Assembly (NCBI RefSeq): GCF_033439725.1
Contig: NW_026944384.1
Coordinates: 4,836,001 to 4,900,000 of the forward strand
From: Neurospora tetraspora
Taxonomy: Eukaryota > Ascomycota > Sordariomycetes > Sordariales > Sordariaceae
Direction: 5' to 3'
DNA: 64,000 nucleotides
Part shown: positions 22,416-34,652 of the stretch, piece after piece
Layout: each line of letters begins with the position of its first letter
Position numbering within the stretch: position 1 is the first letter of the stretch
The notes under the pieces: generated by a model
What the model was told of the DNA's origin: nothing
The model's database searches: none
The model's input: the letters and a program-made list of their open reading frames with translations, nothing else
Translations under genes and position numbers: made by a program

Positions 22416-25400
22416 ACATTGACGACATGAAAACGCTTTTTTTTCTTCTTCCGAAAACGACATGGACGGGCATATTTCGAAAGTCGGGTCGGTCTATATG
22501 GGTCGCTGCTAGATTTGCGTTGGGGTTTTTGACCAAAGAGTCGGGTGGCAATGTGCTTTGGGGTGGTACGCGGTATATGTTGACAATTTCTTTTGCTGTA
22601 TTCGTGGCGTATGACTTTTCGCGGAGACGGAAAAGACACTTCGACTTGTTTGTCACATGTCTCGCTGGCATTATTATCTATATACCAGGGCGGCTTTTTG
22701 GACGCTTTTACGAATCAGTTCCCTTGTTTTGTTCTCTTCAGCTTGTTTGGATTCTTCCATGACTTTTCACTATGTATGATCTTGGTGTTTCAATGGTCTT
22801 CACGGGGTGGCAAGGTTACGACTACTGTGGATTTCTCGAGAGGGTATTTTCCTCAAGGAGCTATTCTTTAAGGTGATCCATATGGAGGAGTTGTGATGAT
22901 AGCAGCATTTTGGGTGGGTGAGGGTGGTGGCAGCAGCAGAGTGTTCCAAACTCGGCATCTGTGTATTCAATTTCTTGTGCCTTACAGATACTGTAATGCT
23001 TTTAACCCACGAGGCACTCCATTGGTTCCCACGCGAGTCTAAGTTTCAATATTCGACTTTTACTGGGGCACTTCACTGGTTCCTTTACTGGTATTAAGAA
23101 TGTTTGTACTTACCCATGGCCGAGACAAAACGATGTGATGGGGGTACCGGCATCTAGGGCTCGCTCACTTTTGCGGCGATTTCACTGCTAGCAACAGTGA
23201 CATTCTCTAACAATACTGTTTTCCTACTTTGCCAACGGACGCCCTACTTTTACCAAAACGTCAATTCTCTGACCATGTCACGTCAATAGCAGCCAGATGA
23301 CAAACAGCCCGGAATCAGTGGACGGCCTCGCTCTCGCTACCTGAGTACCTGGCTTGGCGAAAACAACCTACCGGCTATAGTTGACAAGACGAGGTATATG
23401 ATGAGATGGAATCCAGACTCCTATCGATTCAACCTTGGGTCGGCTCCTGGGCTTGTCTCCGCAGTGTCTGTCCCCGCTATGCAAGTGCAACGTCGCTGAG
23501 TGACGACGGTTCGGCATCATCACAGACACTCCTGGGTTGCCCTCCAGGCTCAGCTCCTCATTACCAAAATCTCGGACTGTTCTCTCCCCCTCGATAACCC
23601 TTTACTGGATTTCGGGTGCATTATCTATGGGCCGAAACGGTGTTGCGCCATCCGAGTTGCCCAGACTGGCGGGACCGCCATACAAGAACCGTTGGGCGGA
23701 GGCAAGATGATGTCGACCTCTCTGCCATCTCGTATTCAACACTATCAGCCTACCCATGTCGGCCATCACCAAAGCCCATCTCCAGCGTTGCTGTGACCAT
23801 CGCATGACCAAAAGGAGTGCACATATGGGTCTGGTCTGATCAATATACGGTGCCTCCGGCTAAATTACTGTGCCTTGCTGAGAGTAATGGGCTGTCGCAG
23901 AGACCAATCCAGAGAGCTCTTGGGACATCTGCTCCATCCTTGACAGATCAATCTATCTCTCATGTTGGAGGAACCCCAGGATTAGGTCATGTTCATCTCC
24001 TAAGCCGTCGGCATCGGCAGTACGCCAGGGCAGGACGCCTGACGCTGTAGGACATCTGGCGTGAGTTCAAAGCTCTGGACCTGAATGTTCCTAGAAAATG
24101 ACCAACATGTACGAATGAGCCAGAAATTCGGTCCAGGTTCCGTGGCGTGGGCGTCCACAGTGGCTAGTCAATGTGTTGGGCGAGAGAGGTCTGGAATCTC
24201 TATGCTTTCTTGCCTCATATCTCTGACCCTGTTATCTGGAGATGAAGAAATCGTGAACTGAACTCATGCTGGTTGGTGGCTCGAGCGTGTAGTCGATGAG
24301 TTCGTCGAACGCCAACATGTCGAAACGTCCGAGTACTCCAAAAACAAGGGGTGGTCGACTAGATCTGATCTTGAGCGCCAACCAACCGCTCTCTCTCTCT
24401 CTACCAGCCGCTCTTGGTGTTGGTAGGAGGCACGGGACAGGGAACCAACATCCCGTTCGGCTTCCGGTGATCACTCAACGATAACAGCAGTTTGTTTGTT
24501 ACGCCACAACTCGGTTGTTCGGTAGCTTCAAAATAATTCCAGCAACGAACGCAAATTTGGTCGTCTGAGTTGTGCGTCACTCTTCGTGATCATCCGGGCC
24601 GTTTGTTCTGAAAGCGTCCGAATGTGCATGAAGCGGCTGGCTGGCCAGAAAATTCATGAGAAGACGGTTCCGAAGAACAAATGTATTGCTTCCCGCTAGG
24701 GCCGTGGTATCCGTTGTCGTTGGTAGAATGCTGTTGAGTTGGGGTTGCATTCATCACGGTAAGTCACTCCACACGGGTGTCCAGGCGAGTCGAGAGCGGT
24801 ATCCGGCAAGCAGAAGCCAACGGTACTTGGGCAAACTATCGATCTCGCGACCATGGGCAGCCATGAACGGGACTGATATGGAGGGAGAGGGGGTAGGTAG
24901 GTGCCTTCACGCCCGAGTGGACAGAAATCTTCTGACAACCGACACCAATCCGACGAAAGTAATGTGGGCTTTGAGACAGTTGACGGACTATCGAAGCTAG
25001 GACAGTTAAAGGTCAGGTTGAGGAAGATATGCTGTGGTGCTCGCTTCTTAAGTAAGACCGAGACTGGAAAACCCATGAGCCCATATCCACGGGCTAGTAA
25101 TGACTCTTCCATCTAGATATAGTGTGTTTGATACCCAACCTCTCCAACTGCAAATTGCATCCTTTGCGTAAAAGCTCTGGTTCCCTCTCTTAACTGGCCT
25201 TTCTGACTCTTAAATATTGCATTCCATGGCTCTGGGAGGACAAAGGGCCATTGCTATCCCATTTTACTGGCCGCCCGCTGTCCTCTATTACGCGAGCCGT
25301 GACTTTCCACACACCGCCGGCGTCCCTTCGTTGGTGATCCCGCCTTGTTGACCCGTGTGCAGGCTGTCGCGTGATAAACAACAAGTGACATTGTAGATGG

Positions 25401-27154
25401 AATTAGATTGACCGTTGATCAAGAAATCACTTACAACTGGTGTCAATGGGAATGTTCGGTTGGTAGAGTTAATAGCAATAAAGTGAAGATAGATTGTGTT
25501 TGTGTTGTTCAAGGTGATTGGCATTTTCGGTGGTTGAAGGATCCAAGACCAGCAGATTGGTATAAAGCCCCGCCCCATCTAGCCTTGACGTTTTATGATC
25601 TTGCTCTTGTGGAAGTGCTGCTCGAATTTCACTCGGCTCAAGACGTTCAAGAACCGAAATCATCACGAACTACACAAGACAACCAGACCGCGCCAGACCC
25701 ATCTCAACACGAGCGGCCTCCATGAACACGTTTGCTCCGGTCAGCAGCGGGAATTTCCTCACAGTAGTTACTGGAGCCACCTGCGGAGAATCCAATGGCG
25801 ACAAGTCGACCCATAACCACCCGATAACCAAGCCTCTGACAGGATACAGAAACAAACCGAATGTTCGATCGCTCTACGCGAATGTGGCATGTGGCGTAAC
25901 AAGCAAAGGGCAAGAGTAGGGCGAGTCATATGAGAAAAGAAACAGGAAATGGAAGGAACGACTGAAGAGAAAGAGGCCAAGACAGGGAGGAGGCGTAGAA
26001 AAGAACAGAGCCAAGAGATACGAGGCAAGCATATGGCAAGAGCAAGGAAGACCGAACAAGGCAATAGAGAAAGAAACAGCAATTTGGAAGGGGCGAGGAG
26101 ACATATCCACATCGCTCCACCCATGCGCGACGGGCGTTGTTCGAAAAGCAGCCAGAATTACATTCAGTCACTCCGAAGGCCGAACTTGCCACAGCTAATT
26201 GGTAATGAAGAATCTGGACGAAGCCGGAAAACTGGTGAGGATGGGCGTTCAATCACCGACCACGACGTTGAGGTTTGTTAGGCAAGAGGATGAGAAGGAG
26301 CAATCTTCAAAGGAATTTGAAAAAAGGCAAAATTCATGAAATGGGAAGAAGGTGTTGGATAAGTGGCAGGTTGAGGGTCACCACCTTCCTGTTCTCAACC
26401 CACTTTTCCCGAGAAAAGTACAGAAAGTGGAAGATTTTATGCGGTAGGACCGACGGATGGGCAGGAATGAGGAGGAACTGGAAGCTCAGGCACCAAACGT
26501 TCTGGCTCGCAGACTGGAAAAGAGTAAAGTGAATCAAGATTAACCGGGGGGGGGAGCCTATTCCACCAACAAAGTTGTCGATGGCGACGGAGCAATGGAT
26601 ATCCCAGTTGCTCGGATAGATCTATTCTGTCGTTGTCAAAACGAGAATATCTCGTCAAGGCATCGCGACATCTGCAAACCTTTCCAGCAGCAGGACCTTC
26701 TATTGGGACCATATAAGCCCCCAAGTTCAGACCTTCCAACAAGTTCTAGTAGCCGACGTGGTAGGTGTGTGTGCTGGAACCCAGAAAATACGTGGTGTTT
26801 TCGTAGGCATGCAGCTGGCCTCGAGTTCAACTCCAGGCTTGGGCAGCCGAGCTTTTTGCTTTTTCCTTTTTCAAACAGTAGATGCAGGGACAAATGGTTC
26901 AGAGCGGACATACCCAACATCGAGAAGCAGTGAAGCTCAACAACTACCGCGTACAACAACGAGTTGTTTTGTTTGTTGAGTTTAACTAGTCATTACCTTG
27001 CATATATATACGTTCGAAAGTCTATCGATCCACTCCTTTTATGCTTCCCCTTTCCAAGATCACCTCCACTGTTTATACGTTTATACCCCGTTATGGAGCA
27101 CAAGATTACCTTTTACCCACATACTTCTCATCTAATCATACCTCCGCTGCTTCA
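22416..27154. other. Convergent spacer between the homeobox and Bor1 genes, no gene seen (4.7 kb)
   Basis: Both neighbouring genes end here, so no promoter of either is expected. The first about 600 bp after 22415 are T-rich and may be the homeobox 3' UTR. A marked polypurine stretch occupies about 25925-26110. A G run (GGGGGGG) lies at 26547-26553, and an AT-rich ATATATATAC at 27001-27012. No ORF with recognisable domains. Confidence 0.45.
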
Positions 27155-29176
27155 CTACCTCGCAGCCTGATGATGTCCCCTCCTATGCACCTGCCCCTGA
27201 CTCTGCCCCTGCTGAATCTCATCTACCGCCGTGCTACCCCTTCGCAACGAGCTCCTACCACTTCCCACCGACAACCGACTCTGTCCCAACTCCGCCAGCT
27301 CCTCAGCGCTCTTCTCACCGGCCACCTTCTTCGACTTATTCCTCCCCGTGGCCGAAGAAGGACCACCACCGAGCACACCACCACTGCCTTCATCACCACC
27401 ACCACTACTCTCCCCTTCCTCCTCCCCCTCGTCCTCCACACCCCCATAACTCCCCCCAACACTCTCCATCGTAAATGGACTAGCCGTCGGCCCATCCAAC
27501 ACCGCCAACTCCTCCCTACTCAACCACCTCGGCAACAACACCGCCCTAACCGGAATCAACGCAAAGATGATCACCGGGAACCCCACGGCCGCGACAGTCT
27601 GGGTGATAGCAAACGTCGCTCCAAACCCAACCAGCTCGATAATCACAAACAACCAAACCCGGCTTCTCCTCAGCGCTTTATTGTTCAGCGGGTGGTTGGG
27701 GCTGGTCAGCCGGCTGTCTTTGAACAGGAAAACCAGCTTTTGCGTGATGCCGTTGCCGGCGAGGGCTTGGTAGCCCATTATAAAGAAGAGACCTGCCAAC
27801 ACGCCCTGCGGGATTAGATGAAGGACGATGAGGAGGGGGCCGGTCATGGTTCCCAAGGTGAGCAGGCCTTGGGCGAGGTTGGAGACGCGTTGTTCGACTA
27901 CGGAGATGGGTTTGAATTCGTATGACTCCGAAGGGTGACCTTTGGCTTCGGAGGAATCGGCGTCGGTGTCATCATTTGTGACGACCTTGGTGACGCATAG
28001 AGAGGTGGTGTGGAAGGGCGCTTGCGGGATGAGGCCGTTGGGGAAGGGGATGCCGAGCAGGCCGGAGACGCCGGTGGTGAGGCCGAGGAGGAAGAGATCC
28101 CAGTGGAAGCCGGCGGGCTTGCGGAGGGGGAATTCGGTGCCTTGGGCGATGAGGGAGGAGACTGAGTCGTGTGGTTAATATAGATTATGGCTGAGGGAAG
28201 AAAAGAAGCTACTCACCATTATGATCAAACCAAAAGAGAATGGTCAACAGCAACGCAAACGGAATAGCCAAGAACACATGTCCCACGGGGATATCCCAAA
28301 AGTGGATAAACCACCCCCTAATCCAGCCATCCTCATGCGGCGTCGGGGAAAACGCCTTGCTAACCTCCAAGTGCTCCAAATGGATATTCTCCAGCTTTCC
28401 AAAGTGGACAAACCCAGTGAAGAAGACCACCGTCAACGGTGTCCCATAATCCTTCAAAAAGACCCTCACCGTATGGTTAAACAAACTACCATCGCCCAGT
28501 TCACCACAGATATACGCAATAGCAAAGACGCAAAGAGCCACGACAACCGACAGATAAAACGGCTCCGCGTCCCCAAGGCGCTCCAGCACCTGAATCCCCT
28601 TCTGCAGGTAAATAAACGCCACATAAAACCCAAAAATATCGCACGGAAACCTCGTGACGAAGCGCAGCCAGTTGCACGAGTTCGTGACGGCCAAAATCCA
28701 GTGAAACACCAGAGACCAGAGCCCGATCCAGCACATGAAGGCCATGTAGTTGGTCCCCCCCGTCGTATGTTCCATGATGATGTCGTAGACGGTGTAGTTG
28801 AACACAGTAATCGGCCCCGTCACCCCGACTATCACGAGCGGCTGACACGCCAGCAAACTAAACACCACGGCCCCCAGCACGCTGGCAAGCAGAACTTCGT
28901 TCACCCCGTACATCCGGTCTGTCTTGGTGAACATGTCTAGAGAAAAGGCTAGGGCGGGAAGGATGTTGGCGAAGTACATGTATACCGTGGCGGGAACTAC
29001 GCGGTAGTTCCAGGCGTCGGTCCAGTCGGAGAGGTAGTAGGGCGCGCGGCGACGGAGGTCGTTGATCATGCCCCGGAAGAGACGGATTTTGTACCATTTT
29101 GGGGGGCGGGGGGTTTTGTGACTTCCAGTTCCGGATTCTCGGTCGAATCCGGGGTTGTGGTGGGAGGGGTGGAGTC

Positions 29177-29212
<36 letters not shown>

Positions 29213-29288
29213 GGATGGAGCCCGGAAGGGTGAAACTGCTGGAGTCACCCGGGCCGGGACCGGGGTCCGGTTTTGTTGTGGATGCCAT
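27155..29288 (-). CDS. bor1: Borate/anion transporter, SLC4 family (Bor1-like)
   Basis: Plasma-membrane anion exporter of the SLC4/band 3 family; fungal members efflux borate (family knowledge). Exon 1 is 29288-28217 and exon 2 is 28161-27155, with a 55 bp intron (donor GTGAGT, acceptor CAG). The junction reads WFDHN-VSSLIAQGTEFPLRKP, a highly conserved Bor1 block. Protein 692 residues. A Gly/Pro-rich N-tail (about 60 residues) precedes RLFRGMINDLRRRAPYYLSDWTDAW. The ACQPLVIVGVTGPITVFNYTVY block, the substrate-binding core of the family, follows, with about a dozen hydrophobic helices in all. The tail after RWLSREELAVLD is Gly/Ser/Glu-rich and cytosolic. The start at 29288 (CCCAATGGCA) was preferred over an in-frame ATG at 29417. 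The N-tail GAGAGAGAGAG is written by a hexanucleotide repeat. Confidence 0.93.
29177..29212. repeat. (CTCCGG)6 hexanucleotide repeat inside the Bor1 coding region
   Basis: Six perfect tandem CTCCGG units on the plus strand, read on the minus strand as alternating Gly-Ala codons near residue 30 of the transporter. Length change by whole units would keep the frame. Confidence 0.9.
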
Positions 29289-30704
29289 TGGGGTTCGGTT
29301 GTCGTGAGACTTTCCAAAAGGCCGATACCTCAGCGGTCGCTCAACTTTCGGAACTGAATGGTTGGTCGGTTGGTGAAGGGGGGAAGTTGCGTCGCTGTGG
29401 CCTGTGGGGTACCTCAATTGCTATGTTCTGTTTCGTTTCGTTTCGTTTCGTTTCACTGTCCGCACCCTCTTGATTATCGCAGTGATGAAATGAGCCAGAA
29501 TTTCTGATATCTCATAGAACCGTCGGGGACGAGTTGACGAGTTCGCGAAAGCGTCAAAGCCAATGGATACCAATGCCGTATCATCTTCAAGCCAAACACA
29601 CAATCCTGCGCGTCAGGAGAATGTCCTTCGCAGTCGCCCCTCGATGGTGTTTCTGGTCTTGCGCCCCGGCGATCGACGACGCGTGCGTGAGTGTGCAGTG
29701 TAGAGACAAAACTTTTGTGAGATATTCACACTTCATCGATCAATCAATGCAATAAATGAATGAAGGAAATTCCCATCCCCTCCTATCTACTGTACGTTCT
29801 CTTCACAGTTCAAATTTTCGGTGATTCAATTGACGGTCATTTCTTGGCTATCCCTTCCCCAGATTGACCCCTGTCCTCTCCATCATTCTTTTCTTTCAGC
29901 GGCGAGAAAACAGTGGGTCCCTTTCCAAGCCATTGCCCATCGGTGACGCTACAGCAAAATGAGCCCCCAACTTGCACTTCCTCATAGAGTTTAGACGGCA
30001 TTATGTTCAATGATAGAGATAAACCATCGCCGGCACAATATATCCGTTGGATTGATACATATGATCTTTATCTTGAAAACATATCGCAAATACGTAAAAA
30101 ATCAAGAGGATTCATTCTGTATATGCAAACTGTCCCCCAACCAGGCATTATAACAGTCACCCCGAACGATACCCATCCCAGTTCCTATTCCTCCCGTCTA
30201 TCTTAATGATATGATGCAACAGGCTCGCTATAGTAGTGCGCTTGCTTGTCGTTCGAAGTCTCGTGAGTTTTGCATGTGAAATGTTTATGTGTTTATATCC
30301 TTCCGCTTTCTTTTCTTTCTTTCTTCCCCAACCCAAACCAAATTTCGATATGCGTACAAGAGTAGAGTACAGTTACAAATTTGTGTACAAGAGAAAACCT
30401 GATGAATCAGGTATTAAGTGATGGCATCACGCGCTGCGGGGGATCATCATGACCTTTTTCTCTTTCTCTCTTTCATCCTTAATCTTCCTTCTTCTTCTTG
30501 AACAACAAACGGAAAATGCATGTAAGAAACGCCCCCCCTCTCCTTGGTAAACATAACATTTGGTGGTACAGAACAAATCAACATCAACAACATTGAGTTG
30601 GGGGATAATGGCTAAAACAACAACAACAACTTCCCTACTCCTTCTCCTTCTTCACACCCCTCGCGCGTCTCATCTACCGCCGCCATTCCGTTACTTCATC
30701 CCCA
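29289..30704. promoter_or_regulatory. Bor1 promoter region and 3' flank of the m-AAA protease gene
   Basis: 1.4 kb. The Bor1 promoter must lie in the left part, where a TTTCG pentanucleotide microsatellite sits at 29431-29454. The right part, about 30000-30704, is A/T- and CT-rich and probably contains the 3' UTR of the protease gene. No gene found. Confidence 0.5.
29431..29454. repeat. (TTTCG)n pentanucleotide microsatellite
   Basis: Four full TTTCG units plus TTTC, about 145 bp upstream of the Bor1 start codon on the other strand, where it reads CGAAA. Confidence 0.9.
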
Positions 30705-33559
30705 TCACTTTTGCTCCTTGCTCTCACCCTCCTTGTTGCCCACGGCGTCGGCTTTCCCTTCCTTCATAGCCGGTTGCGGCCCCCTCTCCTCGGGAGTATC
30801 AGTGTTCTCGGTAGGGAACGGTGGTGGCGCGCTCTTGCGCTCGCCGTGGAAGTACTTGGAGAACTCCTCCTTGTCGGGCCACTCGCGGGGGCCGAGGAGG
30901 CGGACGAGGTCGTCACGCGACAGGACCTCCTTCCTGAGGAGCTCCTCGGCCACCATGCCGACCTCCTTCTTCTTGGCCGTCAAAAGGTCCTTGCACTGCT
31001 TGTAGGCCTCGTCGACGATGCGTTTCACCTCGCTATCGATGGCCTGCGCCGTCGACTCGGCGAACGGCTTCTGGAACCGCTCCGCGCTGTCGTCAAAGTG
31101 CAGCATGCCCACCTTCTCGGACATGCCCCACTGCGTCACCATGGCGCGCGCCATGCGAGTGACCTTCTTGAAGTCGTCGCTGGCGCCCGTCGTTACGACG
31201 GGGAAGTGGATCTCCTCGGACACACGGCCACCGAGAGTCATGGCCATGCGGTCCATCAGCTGCTTGGTGTTCATCAGGTAGGCGTCACCGGAAGGCAGGT
31301 ATTGAGCGTAGCCGAGCGCGCCTTGGCCACGAGGAATGATGGAGACCTTGAGAAGAGGATCGGCCCACTGGAAGAACCAGCCGCAAATGGCGTGGCCGGC
31401 CTCGTGGTAGGCAACTGTTTTCTTCTCCTCGGGGCTGAGAACCAGGGACTTGCGCTCCAGACCACCGATGACACGCTCGATAGCCTGCTCGAAGTGGATC
31501 ATCTCGACCGTCTCCGCGCTCGCTCTGGCAGCTGTTTACGTTGTTAGCACCATAATCTTAGCGGAGATCAGCAGGAAAGGGAAAACTTACCGACAAGAGC
31601 AGCCTCGTTGACGACGTTGGCAATGTCAGCACCAGCGAAGCCAGGAGTCAAGGCAGCGAGACGACCAGTGAGGAACTCGATATCCTCCTTGGTGACAATC
31701 TTAGCCAGATGGACCTTGAAGATGTCCTGGCGACCCTTCATCGTAGGCCTATCAATGTTGATGTGCCTGTCGAAGCGACCAGGACGCATAAGAGCCTTAT
31801 CGAGGATATCGGGTCTGTTGGTACCGGCAAGGACAACTACCTGCTCAGTCGTGTTGAAACCATCCATCTCTGTAAGAATCTGGTTAAGGGTAGCCTCGCG
31901 CTCATCGTTTCCTCCACCCCTGAAGCCGCCGTCGGAACGAGACCGACCAATGGCATCGATTTCATCAATGAAGATGATGCATGGAGCGTTCTTCCGCGCC
32001 GTGGCAAAGAGATCACGGACACGGGACGCACCGACACCGACGAACATCTCGACGAACTCGGAACCGCTGACGCTGAAGAAGGGAACCTGCGATTCACCGG
32101 CAGTCGCCTTGGCAAGCAGAGTCTTACCGGTACCGGGAGGACCAGACAGGATAGCACCACGGGGGATCTTGGCACCGAGCTTCTGGAAGCGCTCGGGCTC
32201 CTTGAGGAACTGGACGAACTCCATAATCTCGACCTTGGCCTCATCCATGCCCGCGACATCAGAGAACTTGACCTTGACCGCGGAATCGTGGTTGAACATC
32301 TTGGCCTTGCTCTTGCCAATGCCAAACATGCCACCGGGGCCGCCAGCGCCGCCAGGACCTCTCCTGGAGATGTAGGCAAGCAGACCGACGAGCACCAGGG
32401 TAGGGCCAAAGGCAAGGATGATGTTACCCCAGCTGAACTCGTTGGCATAGCTGACAGGTATCCTCTCAGCAGGCGGAATTCCGAGCTCGGCCTGGGCCTC
32501 GTCTAACCTCCTCTCGAAAGCGTCGATAGAGCCAATGGTGAAGTAGTAGTGGAAGCCGGGAGCAGTGGCGGCCGATTCAGGGTACATCTGTTTGGTAGCC
32601 TCCTTGTTGAGATCCACAATTACACGATCCTTAACGACCGTGAGCTTCTCAACCAGGCCCTTCTCCAGGAAGTTCTTCCGTAGCTCTTGCCAGGTGATCT
32701 CGCGGGAGTCGTTGCCAGGGAACAGCACCTTGTAGGTCCAGAACAGAACGGCGGTACCAATAACGTAGTTCATGAGACCACCATCGAAACCCTGGGGAGG
32801 CTCCTGGCCTCCTTGGCCCTGACCCTGACCCTGAGCACCAGGCCGCTTCGGCCCTTGCTGGCCTTGTTGCTCGCCACTTTGCTTTCCTTGTTGGTCGGGC
32901 TGCTTTTGGCCGGCTTCCTTGCCTTCACTCTGCTGCTTCTGTTCCTCCGATGTCTGCGCTTTCCTGTCGAAATCTGACTGGTTCGAGGTGAAAGTGTTGT
33001 CATTGAGCCCACTGGCGATAGACTTGGCATTTGGGTTCTTGTTCATGTATTCGACCTCATATTCACCAAGGTCCTTGGCCAGCATAACCAGAGACTTCAT
33101 GCACCTAAGCTGCTCGAAAATGGTGATGTTGCCACTGATCCACTTCCGAAGAAGCTCTCTTGTCTCTTTTGGGCAGCCGTAGTGCTTGATACCCTGGAGG
33201 ATGACATCCTGGCCTTCAATCTTGATTCCGGTCTTCATGGCGGCCTTCTGTATGAAAGCCTCGAAATCCTTGAGGTCCTGCTTCTCCATGCGCACCCATC
33301 CTGGGGGCAGGGGGCGCTTGGGCTCCCAGTCTTCCTCTTCCTCCTCGGGCTTGGGCGACTTGTTGTCGTCATCCTTCTTGGGTTCGGGCTTCTCGGTCGA
33401 TTGTGTCGAGTAGAGCCGGGAGGTAGGCAGCTGGCGAGCGGACGAGAGGGAGGCCCGGGGGAGGCGGGATGCACGGTATGCGGGCCGGGTGGTGGTCCGG
33501 AGGGCCTGCCTGGCGCAAAGCGCGAGCTGCTGGGACGATTGTCGGAATCTGACCGCCAT
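30705..33559 (-). CDS. map-1: Mitochondrial inner-membrane m-AAA protease (Yta12/Afg3/FtsH family)
   Basis: ATP-dependent zinc metalloprotease with its active site facing the matrix; it degrades misfolded inner-membrane proteins and matures mL32-type precursors (family knowledge). Exon 1 is 33559-31591 and exon 2 is 31531-30705, with a 59 bp intron (GTAAGT, branch GCTAAC, CAG). Protein 931 residues. Order: Arg/Ser-rich presequence (1-50), charged domain, Gln/Gly-rich linker (200-255), membrane segment 1 (263-281), intermembrane domain, membrane segment 2 (377-397), Walker A GPPGTGKT (473-480), Walker [16 protein letters not shown] with RPGRFDRH, and the zinc site HEAGH at 699-703. All catalytic residues are intact. 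The C-tail is charged. The start has an ideal ACCATGGCG context. The symbol follows Neurospora MAP-1; identity with that exact gene was not checked. Confidence 0.95.
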
Positions 33560-34652
33560 GGTTGGAGGAACGGTCGGGTATGGGAGGAGAGCTGAGGGGT
33601 GCTCTTCGGGTTGGGGGAGGGGTAGGTCAAGGGTGGTGTTGCGCGATGCGCGGATGGGATTCCAAGCTGGAGGTTAGTGCGGGCACACCCCAATCGAAGC
33701 AAACAGGTATCTATAAAGTAAAAGACGGATGTGCAGCTGGTCGTCCCCTAGCTGCCGTGCACTTTGGCGACGTGAATTTGTGGGCGCCTAGGAGGTCGCG
33801 GAAGCTCGGTGGTGGTGGTGAGCTTGCGATGGGACGTTGAAGGTTGCAACTGCAGGTAGTCGAAGGTGGTGGGCAGGCAGGTAGCTGATGATGTACTGCG
33901 ATGTAAGTATGTAGTGGCGGCGGTAGAGCTACGGAGCCGGCGAGCTGGAGTGGAAGCTGGCCTGACTGGGATTCCACTTGGTCCGATATGGCCGACGGGG
34001 GGCGGCACTGGAGAAAATCAAGTCAAGCCATTTGCATCATGCGGCCGAGGACCCCACCCGCCCGTAGGTACCAATGCTCCACACTCGGGTCGGAGCTGCC
34101 TCTGACATCCGCTGGACCCTGAGAGCTTCAGCGCTCGGGCGCCTCCAAAACCTCCAACTCCAGACATCTATGATCCTCACAGTTGCGTCACGTGTCAAGG
34201 CAGCTGCCAAGAAAGGGAGTCATTCATATGCCAAAATGTGTACCATATTGTGAGTATGAAAGTGCTTCCTCTTAAAACAACTATTGAAAATTAGAGTCAA
34301 AACAACTTGTTGAAATGTTATGACCCTCCAGAATGTAAGTGTTAAATAGCAACAGAGATGAGAGTTTTCCCAGCACAAAAATGCAATGCATGCCCCCCAA
34401 TTAGAGACCGTTTAAATCCCTTCAAAACCCATGTATATCCTTCCCTCCATGGTAGCCCGCTTGCCAATGCAATAAAATGCAGGGATGCAATAAAATGCAT
34501 AAAACGTGGTCTCATCTTCCATCCAATCTTCCCCTTCTCTATTCTCGAGAATTCCAACCTCCTTTTGTCTAGGTTAGACGACCCTTCATAAGACTCTCCA
34601 CCTGGCCTCACCAGTAGTTTCCATTGCTTTGCCAGAGATGACCCTTTCACTG
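33560..34652. promoter_or_regulatory. Promoter of the m-AAA protease gene and 3' flank of the Zn2Cys6 gene
   Basis: 1.1 kb. Upstream sequence of the protease gene occupies the left side; the right side, A/T-rich from 34230 to 34350, follows the stop codon of the transcription factor. A tandem of GGATGCAATAAAATGCA-like sequence occurs at 34466-34500 (two copies of CAATAAAATGCA). No gene seen. Confidence 0.5.

Noticed and set aside
27041-27817. 258-codon plus-strand ORF, Arg/Thr/Pro/His-rich
   Set aside because: Antisense to the end of the Bor1 coding region; composition follows its Ser/Gly-rich tail read backwards.
30711-33595. Several 130-280-codon plus-strand ORFs
   Set aside because: All lie antisense to the m-AAA protease exons, whose sense frame has every catalytic motif.
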